Shown here: positions 1 to 6,179 of the stretch, piece after piece
Position numbering within the stretch: the first letter of the stretch is position 1
How the letters are laid out: the number at the start of each line of letters is the position of its first letter
Assembly: GCA_902496265.1 (NCBI GenBank)
Contig: CABVAD010000072.1
Location: forward strand, 1-6,179
DNA from: an uncultured Oscillospiraceae bacterium
Lineage (GTDB): Bacteria > Bacillota > Clostridia > Oscillospirales > Acutalibacteraceae
Direction of reading: 5' to 3'
Length of the DNA: 6,179 nucleotides
Program-made: the position numbers and the translations under genes
The notes under the pieces: generated by a model
Told to the model about the DNA's origin: nothing
Databases searched by the model: none
The model's input: only the letters and a program-made list of their open reading frames with translations

Positions 1-9
1 TGGTATAAT
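1..9 (+). promoter_or_regulatory. Extended -10 promoter element for the rlmB operon
   Basis: The first nine bases are TGGTATAAT, a perfect TGnTATAAT extended -10 box for the housekeeping sigma factor. Transcription would start about seven bases downstream, near 15-17, giving a leader of about 35 bases before the rlmB start. The -35 region lies outside the window, so the promoter cannot be judged in full; an extended -10 can work with a weak -35. A weaker second -10-like hexamer, TATACT, lies at 22-27. The same bases could also fall at the end of an upstream gene. Confidence 0.45.
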
Positions 10-34
10 CTATAGTTGGAGTATACTGTTTAAA

Positions 35-40
35 AAGGAC
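35..40 (+). promoter_or_regulatory. Ribosome-binding site of rlmB
   Basis: AAGGAC ends ten bases before the ATG at 51 and contains the AAGGA core of a Shine-Dalgarno sequence. It is the only purine-rich match upstream of that ATG and supports the chosen start. It is weaker and more distant than the sites of the next two genes. Confidence 0.6.
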
Positions 41-50
41 AATTAAAAGT

Positions 51-806
51 ATGGATAATAACACAGAACGCACGGGAAATATAATATGCGGCAGAAACCC
101 CGTACTTGAGGCGGTTCGGTCGGGCAGAGAAATCGACCGTCTGCTTATCGCTCACGGCGTATCAGGCGGGTCGGTAGCCGCTATAATAGCGAAATGCCGC
201 GCAAAAGGGGTTCTTATAAAAGAGGTGAGCCCCCAAAAGCTCGATTACTACTGCGGTGGAGCCAATCATCAGGGCGTGGCGGTTATGTTCGCTTCGCAGG
301 AATACGCTTCGGTTGAGGATATTTTCGCCCTCGCCGAGCAGAAAAACGAAAAGCCGTTTATAATAATATGCGACGAAATAGAGGACCCTCACAATCTGGG
401 GGCGATTATAAGAACTGCCGAAATATGCGGCGCGCACGGAATTATAATACCCAAGCGCAGGAGTGCCTCCCTTAACGCTACGGTTGCCAAGGCGGCTTGC
501 GGCGCGCTCGAATATATGCCTGTGGCGAGGGTCACAAATATCGCAAATACGATAGATGAGCTTAAGAAGCGGGGAGTGTGGATCTTCGGCGCGGATATGG
601 ACGGTGAGGACTACACAAAGACCGATTTTGACTGTCCCTTAGCCCTTGTAATCGGCAACGAGGGCAGCGGAATCGGCGCGCTTACCGCCAAAAAGTGCGA
701 CGGGATAATAAGCCTGCCTATGTTCGGTAGGATAAACTCCCTTAACGCCTCGGTGGCGGCCGGCGTGCTTATGTACGAGGTTGTGCGGAAAAGGAGGCAG
801 CTATGA
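51..806 (+). CDS. rlmB: 23S rRNA (guanosine-2'-O-)-methyltransferase RlmB (TrmH/SpoU family)
   Basis: This 251-residue protein is a SPOUT-class RNA methyltransferase that uses S-adenosylmethionine to methylate a ribose 2'-hydroxyl, in E. coli RlmB at G2251 of 23S rRNA. An N-terminal substrate-binding domain (about residues 10-85) opens with CGRNPVLEAV and contains the RlmB-typical GANHQGV (70-76). The SpoU catalytic domain follows with all three family motifs: motif 1 at 112-122 (DPHNLGAIIRT, with Asn115 and Arg121 as the conserved pair), motif 2 at 199-208 (LVIGNEGSGI) and motif 3 at 220-238 (ISLP followed by SLNASVAAG). Motifs 2 and 3 form the knotted SAM pocket. Length is normal for the family. 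The start is supported by the AAGGAC upstream and by the match to the family N-terminus. The stop overlaps the next gene's start as ATGA. Within the TrmH family the exact target base is inferred from the RlmB-like features; a related position is possible. Confidence 0.93.
   Translation: MDNNTERTGNIICGRNPVLEAVRSGREIDRLLIAHGVSGGSVAAIIAKCRAKGVLIKEVSPQKLDYYCGGANHQGVAVMFASQEYASVEDIFALAEQKNEKPFIIICDEIEDPHNLGAIIRTAEICGAHGIIIPKRRSASLNATVAKAACGALEYMPVARVTNIANTIDELKKRGVWIFGADMDGEDYTKTDFDCPLALVIGNEGSGIGALTAKKCDGIISLPMFGRINSLNASVAAGVLMYEVVRKRRQL
791..797 (+). promoter_or_regulatory. Ribosome-binding site of the 888-residue membrane protein
   Basis: AAGGAGG lies inside the last codons of rlmB, five bases before the ATG at 803. 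It is a near-perfect Shine-Dalgarno sequence. With the ATGA overlap (803-806) it fixes this start and suggests that ribosomes finishing rlmB can re-initiate here. Confidence 0.85.
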
Positions 807-3469
807 GCTTTTTTTCAAAAAAACAAAACGAAGAGCTTTTCTCACTGTTAGAGAGCAGCGACGACAGCTTTTCATTTATAACAGACGGCGCGGCCTATCC
901 CAATCACGCGCTGACCCCGGACGAGGTTCTGGGCTTTTCGTCAAATTCCGAGAGCGGAGAAATTCCCGCCACAAGCGCGCTTGAATCCCTTAAAAAGCGT
1001 ATGCTTGAGGCTAAAACAGAAGCCGCTTCCGCCGCCGAACCGACCTCGGAGTATTCTAGAAAAGCAAAGCCCGAATCCGATACAGCGAGCGACAATACTT
1101 CCGATAACGGAGATTTTGACCTTAACGCCTTTTCCGAAAGCTATAATAAGGTAAAATCCGATAAACAGACGCCGGAAAAACCGCAAGCCCCTGCCCAAAC
1201 CGAGCCGACAGTACGGGAAAAGACCCTGCTTGAAAAATGCCGACCCTTTATTATGGACGGCGAGGACGGCGACAGCGCTATGAAGGATTCCCCGACCTAC
1301 AAGCTTGAAAGTGTCGCGGAGATTTTAAACAGCGAAAGCCAAAAAACCCTTGACAAGCTGTCAAAAAAATACGAAATCGCCTTTGACGACCTCGGGAAAT
1401 ACAGCAAAACCGAAGCTCCTGTCAAAGCTCCCGCCGAAACCGAAAGCAGTAATATCCCGGAGCGGGAGGCTTTTGACGACGTCATTTCTTCCCTGCCCAA
1501 GATACAGCATATTCAGACCAACGTATCAAATATAATATCGGACATTGATTCCGAAACTTCTTCGGTAAAATCGGACGAACCCGATATTCACAGCACGGCG
1601 ACCATTAAATTTACTCCTGTTTCGGACGCGGACAACACCTCCCGCATAAGTGTAAGCTCGCAAACAAGACCGATAGATTTAACAGGCGAGCTTACAGGTC
1701 TTCCCGAATCGGGCGCAAACAAGACGGAAAACGAGGTACAGCTTGAGCAGTCGGAGTTTGAGGAATACATACCGAAGGAAGAATTTACCGACGAAAAGGA
1801 CGCAAAGCGTTTTTTAAGACAGCTTTCGCTCAAAAAGCGCGCCGCCTTTTTAAGAACTGCCTTCTCGGTATTCTTACTGCTTTTGCTTGCCGCCGCCAAG
1901 CTTCCCTTTATGTCGGAAATACTGCTTAGCAATACCAAAGCGGCAAATATCATATGCACGGCGGTTTTGGGAATAATAACCCTTATCAACGCCGATATGT
2001 TTATAAGTCTTCCCAAAATTTTCAGCCGTCGCGCAAATCCCGACGTCTTAGCGGTTACCGCCTCGCTTTCGGTTATCGCCTACGGTATAGCCGCGGTATT
2101 CAAAAATGAAATTGCACTTGACCTTATACTGCTCGGCGCGGCAATACTCTCTGTCCGCGCGCTCTGCTCCTTTATGAGCGCCGCCTATATGCTTTCGGGC
2201 TTTAAGCAAATTTCAGCCGCCTCGCCTAAACGCGCGGTAAAGCTTATAGGCGATCAGGCGGTCACCTTTGCAATGGCAAAAAACTCTATTGACGGAGACG
2301 TGCTTGCCGCCGCCCCGCAAAAGACAAGGCATATAAACGATTATATGAAATATTCCTCCTTCCGCGTCTTTTTGGCGGGCAAGCTGCCTATTGTAACGGT
2401 GATTTCGCTTTTGCTTTCGATTATCGTCGGCTTTGCCTGTGCCTCCTACTTTGACGGCGTTATATACGGCTTTTACAGCGCGGCAGCAATTCAGTGCTTC
2501 GCCGCACTTCCCGTAATATTTATGATAGACAGTCTTCCGCTTTATTCTTCATCTAAGCGCCTTGCCCGTTTCGGAGCGATGATTGCGGGAAAAACAGGCG
2601 CGGAGCGGATTGAAAACGCAAACGCGGTTGTATTTTCTGCCGACGAGCTTTTCCCCTCGGGTACGGTACAACTGCACCGGCTGAAGCTTTTGTCCGACAA
2701 CAGCATTGACGACACAATAATCCGCGCCGCCTCGCTTACCGAGGCTATGGGCAGTCCGTTAGCCCCCATCTTCAAAAAAATAGCGGGTACGGGCGGAAAT
2801 GTTGTTCTTCCCGATTCGGATACCGTAAAGTACGAGGACAGAATGGGTATTTCGGGCTGGGTTGACAACCGCCTGCTTTTCATAGGAAACCGCACCCTTA
2901 TGGAGGCGCACGGAATAGAGGTTCCGAGTGTCGAGGTAGACCGAAAAATACTCCGTCAGGGGCTTTTCCCCGTTTATGTGGCATCACAGGACAAGGCGTG
3001 CGCCCTCTTAACCGTGCGCTACACCGTCCGAGAGGATATTGCAAAGGAATTACGCCGCGTTTCGGCGCTCGGGGTCACAATGTTAATAAACAGCTCCGAC
3101 CCGAATATGACAGAGGAAATGATTTGCGACTATATGGGGCTTTACAGCGATTCGGTAAAGGTTATGAGCGCCGCGGGCTGTCATATGTATAAAAACGCGG
3201 TCACCCCCGCCCCCGCCTGCTCCGCTCCCGCCGCGTATAAAGGCAATCCCATGGGGCTTGCAGCCATTATAAGCAACGCTTCAAGGATAAAAAAATCCAA
3301 TTTTTTGCTTACCGTTCTTTATGTAATAGCGTCGGTTCTCGGAGCGGTGCTCTTCGCCTATATGTCCTTTGACGGCTCGGGCGCGCTTATGAGCGGAACG
3401 ACGGTACTGCTTTACAGCATTTGCTCGGCTGTGATTTCCTATATTTTATATTTGACACAAAAACCGTAG
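803..3469 (+). CDS. Membrane protein with a degenerate P-type ATPase (P1B-like) fold and a long disordered N-terminus; probable pseudo-enzyme
   Basis: Function unknown; 888 residues. Residues 1-345 are acidic and rich in Ser, Glu, Asp, Lys and Pro, and look mostly disordered, with a possible helical island at about 137-200. Eight hydrophobic segments follow, at about 348-368, 380-402, 415-433, 437-462, 528-549, 553-576, 833-855 and 861-884. This is the 4+2+2 layout of heavy-metal P-type ATPases. P-type-like features are the basic stretch after helix 6 leading to Val-Val-Phe (609-611), then GISGWVDNRLLFIGNRTLM (682-700), which matches the P1B nucleotide-domain signature, then a VYVA strand (724-727) and a GVTMLINSSD segment (757-766) where TGD normally lies. 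Key residues are lost: Ser612 replaces the phosphorylated Asp, LPV (569-571) sits at the CPx position, Ser651-Pro replaces His-Pro, Tyr740 occupies the Asp position of DxLR, and no TGE or GDGxND is found. The actuator loop (about 463-527) is short. The frame is intact and codon use resembles its neighbours, so it is not an obvious pseudogene. The fold assignment is inference from motif order; an ATP-independent sensor or scaffold role is speculation. Confidence 0.75.
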   Translation: MSFFSKKQNEELFSLLESSDDSFSFITDGAAYPNHALTPDEVLGFSSNSESGEIPATSALESLKKRMLEAKTEAASAAEPTSEYSRKAKPESDTASDNTSDNGDFDLNAFSESYNKVKSDKQTPEKPQAPAQTEPTVREKTLLEKCRPFIMDGEDGDSAMKDSPTYKLESVAEILNSESQKTLDKLSKKYEIAFDDLGKYSKTEAPVKAPAETESSNIPEREAFDDVISSLPKIQHIQTNVSNIISDIDSETSSVKSDEPDIHSTATIKFTPVSDADNTSRISVSSQTRPIDLTGELTGLPESGANKTENEVQLEQSEFEEYIPKEEFTDEKDAKRFLRQLSLKKRAAFLRTAFSVFLLLLLAAAKLPFMSEILLSNTKAANIICTAVLGIITLINADMFISLPKIFSRRANPDVLAVTASLSVIAYGIAAVFKNEIALDLILLGAAILSVRALCSFMSAAYMLSGFKQISAASPKRAVKLIGDQAVTFAMAKNSIDGDVLAAAPQKTRHINDYMKYSSFRVFLAGKLPIVTVISLLLSIIVGFACASYFDGVIYGFYSAAAIQCFAALPVIFMIDSLPLYSSSKRLARFGAMIAGKTGAERIENANAVVFSADELFPSGTVQLHRLKLLSDNSIDDTIIRAASLTEAMGSPLAPIFKKIAGTGGNVVLPDSDTVKYEDRMGISGWVDNRLLFIGNRTLMEAHGIEVPSVEVDRKILRQGLFPVYVASQDKACALLTVRYTVREDIAKELRRVSALGVTMLINSSDPNMTEEMICDYMGLYSDSVKVMSAAGCHMYKNAVTPAPACSAPAAYKGNPMGLAAIISNASRIKKSNFLLTVLYVIASVLGAVLFAYMSFDGSGALMSGTTVLLYSICSAVISYILYLTQKP
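809..823 (+). repeat. T7-C-A7 perfect mononucleotide palindrome just after the start codon
   Basis: Seven T, one C and seven A occupy codons 3-7 of the membrane-protein gene, forming a perfect 15-base odd palindrome. It encodes Phe-Phe-Ser-Lys-Lys. It may simply reflect Phe and Lys codon choice, but two adjacent 7-base homopolymers near a start are prone to polymerase slippage. It is not followed by a stop or GC stem and does not resemble a terminator. Confidence 0.6.
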
Positions 3470-3475
3470 GAGGAG
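3468..3475 (+). promoter_or_regulatory. Ribosome-binding site of metG
   Basis: AGGAGGAG begins in the stop codon of the preceding gene (TAG, 3467-3469) and ends six bases before the ATG at 3482. A second ATG at 3478 is only two bases downstream of it and opens Met-Asn-Val-stop (3478-3489). The frame at 3482 gives the conserved MetRS N-terminus, so 3482 is the real start; spacing from the GGAGG core is eight bases, which is optimal. Confidence 0.85.
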
Positions 3476-3481
3476 ATATGA

Positions 3482-5407
3482 ATGTCTGAAAAGAAAAAGT
3501 TTTACATCACCACCGCGATAGCCTATACCTCCCGCAAGCCGCATATCGGCAACGCGTACGATATAGTGCTCGCTGATATGATAGCGCGCTACAAGCGTAT
3601 GATGGGCTTTGACGTATACCTGATGACAGGCTCGGACGAGCACGGGCAGAAGATTGAGGAAATCGCCAAGGCGGAGGGAATTACTCCAAAAGAGTATGTT
3701 GATAAAATTTCGGGCGAAATCCGCGGCGTGTGGGATAGTCTTAATACAAGCTATGATAAGTTTATCCGCACAACCGATGATTACCACGAAAAGGTTATAC
3801 AGAAAATCTTTAAAAAGCTCTATGAACAGGGAGATATTTATAAGGGTCATTACGAGGGCAAGTACTGCGTTCCCTGCGAGTCCTTTTTCACCCCGTCGCA
3901 GTTAGTTGACGGCAAATGCCCCGACTGCGGCAGAGAGGTTGTGGACGCCAAGGAGGAGGCTTACTTCTTAAAGCTCAGCAAATATCAGGATAAGCTGCTC
4001 CGATACTATGAGCAGAATCCCGATTTTATAAAGCCCGAATCCCGCAAAAACGAGATGATAAACAACTTCTTAAAGCCCGGGCTTTCCGATCTCTGCGTTT
4101 CGCGTACCTCATTTAAATGGGGTATACCCGTACCTTTTGACGATAAGCACGTTGTATATGTGTGGCTTGATGCCCTTTCAAACTATATTACGGGCGTTGG
4201 CTACGACCCCGACGGCTCGAGCGAGCAGTTTGACAGGCTTTGGCCCGCCGACCTGCATGTTATCGGCAAGGATATTGTCCGCTTCCACACAATTTACTGG
4301 CCTATCATATTAATTGCGCTGGGACTTCCCCTGCCAAAGCAGGTTTTGGGTCACCCGTGGCTTTTGGTGGGCGAAGACAAAATGTCCAAATCCCGCGGAA
4401 ATGTTATCTACGCCGACGATATGGCAAAGCGCTTCGGCATTGACGCGGTGAGGTACTATCTTCTTTCCGAAATGCCCTACGCTCAGGACGGCACGATAAC
4501 CTACGAAAGCTTTATTTCAAAGTACAATTCCGACCTCGCGAACACCCTCGGAAACCTTGTAAACCGCTCGGTAGCAATGACTAACAAGTACTTTGACGGC
4601 AGGGTGACGGCGGGCGAAAACACCGCGGAATGTGATATTGACCTTATCGAGACCGCAAAGACGACGGTTGAAAAATATTATGAGCTTATGGACTCTTATC
4701 ACAACGCGGATGCCTGTGACGCGGTAATGAGCCTTGCAAAGCGCTGTAACAAATACATTGACGAAACCGCCCCCTGGGCGCTCGCAAAGGACGAAAGCCG
4801 CCGTGCGGAACTCGAAAAGGTGCTTTACAACCTGCTTGAATGTATCCGCCTTATAGGAATTATGCTCTCGCCTGTTATTCCCGACAGCGCAAAATCAATT
4901 GAAGCACAGCTTTGCTGTGAAGATAAGACCATTGAATTTGGCGCTGTGACCGAGTATTCAGTCGGCGCGCCTACCCCGCTTTTTGCCCGTCTTGATTCGG
5001 AAAAGGTGCTTGCCGAAATCGCCGCCGAGCAGGAGGAAAAAGCAAAGGCGGAGGAAAAATCCGAAAATGTTGTATCTATCGCCCAAATCGGAATAGAGGA
5101 TTTTGCAAAGGTTGAGCTCAGGGCGGCAAAAATCACCGCCTGCGAGCCTATTCATAAAGCGAAAAAGCTTTTAAAGCTCACCCTTGACGACGGCAGCGGA
5201 ACACCGAGAACGGTGGCTTCGGGCATTGCGAAATACTACACTCCGGAGGAGCTTATCGGTCACACGGTAATCGTTGTGGCAAACTTAAAGCCCGCAAAGC
5301 TTTGCGGCGTCGAGTCAAACGGTATGATTTTAGCCGCCGACTGTGCAGATGATGATGTCAAGGTGTTATTTATCGACAATGTCCCCGCAGGAAGCAAGAT
5401 AAGATGA
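3482..5407 (+). CDS. metG: Methionyl-tRNA synthetase with C-terminal tRNA-binding domain
   Basis: A cytosolic class I aminoacyl-tRNA synthetase of 641 residues that charges tRNA-Met, including the initiator, with methionine using ATP. The N-terminus carries the HIGH-type motif HIGN (21-24) and the DEHGQK segment (52-57). A zinc knuckle is formed by Cys129, Cys132, Cys146 and Cys149 within the connective-peptide insertion. VYVWLDAL (225-232) belongs to the methionine-site region. The KMSKS loop is exact (300-304, followed by RGN). The helical anticodon-binding domain spans about 340-500 and includes NLVNRS (358-363) and APWAL (430-434). A charged Ala/Glu/Lys linker (about 508-530) leads to an EMAP-II/Trbp111-type OB-fold domain (about 538-641), which in this family aids tRNA binding and dimerisation. 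All catalytic motifs are present and the length is usual for the long bacterial form. It lies 12 bases after the membrane-protein gene and overlaps tatD by four bases. The close spacing suggests co-transcription; no T-box leader is present directly upstream. Confidence 0.97.
   Translation: MSEKKKFYITTAIAYTSRKPHIGNAYDIVLADMIARYKRMMGFDVYLMTGSDEHGQKIEEIAKAEGITPKEYVDKISGEIRGVWDSLNTSYDKFIRTTDDYHEKVIQKIFKKLYEQGDIYKGHYEGKYCVPCESFFTPSQLVDGKCPDCGREVVDAKEEAYFLKLSKYQDKLLRYYEQNPDFIKPESRKNEMINNFLKPGLSDLCVSRTSFKWGIPVPFDDKHVVYVWLDALSNYITGVGYDPDGSSEQFDRLWPADLHVIGKDIVRFHTIYWPIILIALGLPLPKQVLGHPWLLVGEDKMSKSRGNVIYADDMAKRFGIDAVRYYLLSEMPYAQDGTITYESFISKYNSDLANTLGNLVNRSVAMTNKYFDGRVTAGENTAECDIDLIETAKTTVEKYYELMDSYHNADACDAVMSLAKRCNKYIDETAPWALAKDESRRAELEKVLYNLLECIRLIGIMLSPVIPDSAKSIEAQLCCEDKTIEFGAVTEYSVGAPTPLFARLDSEKVLAEIAAEQEEKAKAEEKSENVVSIAQIGIEDFAKVELRAAKITACEPIHKAKKLLKLTLDDGSGTPRTVASGIAKYYTPEELIGHTVIVVANLKPAKLCGVESNGMILAADCADDDVKVLFIDNVPAGSKIR
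5389..5394 (+). promoter_or_regulatory. Ribosome-binding site of tatD
   Basis: AGGAAG within the final codons of metG lies nine bases before the ATG at 5404. With the ATGA stop-start overlap (5404-5407) it supports this start and translational coupling to metG. Confidence 0.6.
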
Positions 5408-6179
5408 TAGATTTTTCAGAGGCATGTCCGCTTAAAGAGCCGATTATTTTCGACAGCCACGCACACTATGACGATAAAAAATTTGACGGAATAAGGAACA
5501 GCCTTTTTGAAGCTCTGCCCCGTCACGGCGTTTGCGGTGTAATTAACTGCGGGTGCGATACCGAGTCTTCAAAAAAAGCGCTTGAGTTCGCGGAAAAATA
5601 CAGCTATATTTACGCCGCGGTGGGCGTTCACCCCGAAAATATCGGCGGCGGCACGGTTTCGGAAACAGAAAAACTTGCAAAGCATAAAAAATGCGTTGCG
5701 ATAGGCGAAATCGGGCTTGACTACTACTGGGTTTCCGACAATAAAGAGGAGCAGAAAGCACTTTTTGAGGAGCAGTTAATTCTTGCAAACAGGCTAAATC
5801 TCCCCGTTATCGTCCACGACCGCGACGCCCACGCCGACACGCTTGAAATTTTAAAAAAGCACCGTCCGAAGGGTGTTGTTCACAGCTTTTCGGGCAGTCC
5901 CGAGATGGCAAGGGAAATACTTAATATAGGTATGTATATAGGAATAGGCGGCGTTATTACCTTTAAAAACGCCAAAAAGCTCCCCGAGGTTGTAGCACAG
6001 CTGCCCGAAGACCGCTTTCTGCTTGAGACCGACGCGCCCTATTTAACCCCCGTTCCCTACCGAGGGGAAATAAACCATTCGGCAATGATTTATTTAACCG
6101 CAAAAAAAATTGCCGAAATAAGAAACACCTCGGTTGAAAGCGTACTTAACTCGGCAAGGAAAAACACGGAAAAATTATT
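5404..6179 (+). CDS. tatD: TatD family metal-dependent hydrolase/deoxyribonuclease (3' end cut by window)
   Basis: The frame opened at 5404 stays open to the window edge, giving 258 residues. The family is usually about 250-265 residues, so only a few residues and the stop should be missing; the end (ARKNTEKL) matches the usual NxxxLF-type terminus. TatD proteins are TIM-barrel amidohydrolase-superfamily enzymes with two metal ions, reported as 3'-5' exonucleases or DNases involved in DNA repair and quality control. All metal-site motifs are visible: HAH (19-21), GVHP (74-77), GEIGLDYY (101-108, ligand Glu102), VIVHDRDA (136-142 region, ligand His138), VVHSFSG (158-164, ligand His160) and ETDAPYL (208-214, Asp210). 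The usual N-E/S-P-xx-V segment after RG reads Asn-His-Ser-Ala-Met (224-228), a mild departure. About ten residues precede the first barrel strand, slightly more than usual, but the ATGA overlap and AGGAAG support this start. It follows metG directly, as in many Firmicutes, where rnmV and ksgA often come next. Confidence 0.94.
   Translation, partial: MIDFSEACPLKEPIIFDSHAHYDDKKFDGIRNSLFEALPRHGVCGVINCGCDTESSKKALEFAEKYSYIYAAVGVHPENIGGGTVSETEKLAKHKKCVAIGEIGLDYYWVSDNKEEQKALFEEQLILANRLNLPVIVHDRDAHADTLEILKKHRPKGVVHSFSGSPEMAREILNIGMYIGIGGVITFKNAKKLPEVVAQLPEDRFLLETDAPYLTPVPYRGEINHSAMIYLTAKKIAEIRNTSVESVLNSARKNTEKL

Noticed and set aside
1..50. Possible tail of an upstream gene
   Set aside because: All three forward frames reach a stop (ending at 8, 15 and 46), so a gene end is possible, but at most 15 codons are visible and none can be recognised.
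1588..2016. 142-codon open frame on the minus strand
   Set aside because: It is antisense to the helix-rich part of the 888-residue protein, has no RBS or recognisable domain, and is a shadow of the real gene.
2588..2605. Gly-Lys-Thr-Gly (residues 596-599) as a Walker A motif or displaced DKTGT
   Set aside because: There is no upstream Gly of a P-loop at the right spacing, and in the P-type alignment these residues fall before Val-Val-Phe, where the basic helix linker lies, not at the phosphorylation site.
803..3469. Reading the 888-residue gene as a functional heavy-metal exporter
   Set aside because: The catalytic Asp, TGE, CPx and GDGxND are absent, so transport by the usual phosphorylation cycle is not supported.
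3470..3481. T-box or other riboswitch controlling metG
   Set aside because: Only 12 bases separate it from the preceding gene, and they are filled by the Shine-Dalgarno sequence; any such control would have to lie upstream of the window.
3446..3850. 134-codon open frame on the minus strand
   Set aside because: It is antisense to the highly conserved start of metG and has no family resemblance of its own.
1..6179. CRISPR arrays, tRNA/rRNA genes, insertion sequences, terminators
   Set aside because: Genes fill the window nearly end to end; I saw no spaced direct repeats, cloverleaf sequence, transposase motif or GC hairpin followed by a T run.

Overview
The window is a tightly packed, single-strand (+) block of four genes with almost no non-coding DNA. 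It reads like the chromosome of a Gram-positive anaerobe of the class Clostridia, probably an Oscillospirales/Ruminococcaceae-type gut bacterium. This rests on strong AGGAGG-type ribosome-binding sites, moderate GC by eye, frequent ATA/CTT codons, and metG directly followed by tatD, an arrangement long known in Firmicutes. The taxonomic placement is inference; no rRNA or other marker gene is present.

Layout: positions 1-50 hold a good extended -10 promoter element and a leader. Then come rlmB (51-806, 23S rRNA 2'-O-ribose methyltransferase), an 888-residue membrane protein (803-3469), metG (3482-5407, methionyl-tRNA synthetase with C-terminal tRNA-binding domain) and tatD (5404 to the window edge, metal-dependent hydrolase/DNase, cut a few residues before its expected end). 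Junctions are a 4-base ATGA overlap, a 12-base gap carrying an RBS, and another 4-base ATGA overlap. The four genes are therefore probably co-transcribed and partly translationally coupled.

Three of the genes are ordinary translation and housekeeping genes. The interesting one is the 888-residue protein. Its C-terminal ~540 residues follow the plan of a P1B-type (heavy-metal) P-type ATPase: four transmembrane helices, an actuator-like loop, two helices, a large cytosolic region and two final helices. The cytosolic region keeps recognisable nucleotide-domain signatures. Every catalytic motif I can locate is nevertheless altered or missing: the phosphorylated Asp of DKTGT, the TGE loop, the CPx metal-site motif, the HP motif and GDGxND. 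The usual N-terminal metal-binding domain is replaced by ~345 residues of acidic, Ser/Glu/Lys-rich and mostly disordered sequence. I read it as an intact pseudo-enzyme of the P-type ATPase fold, possibly a sensor or scaffold, placed in a translation operon. I do not recognise a named family for it.
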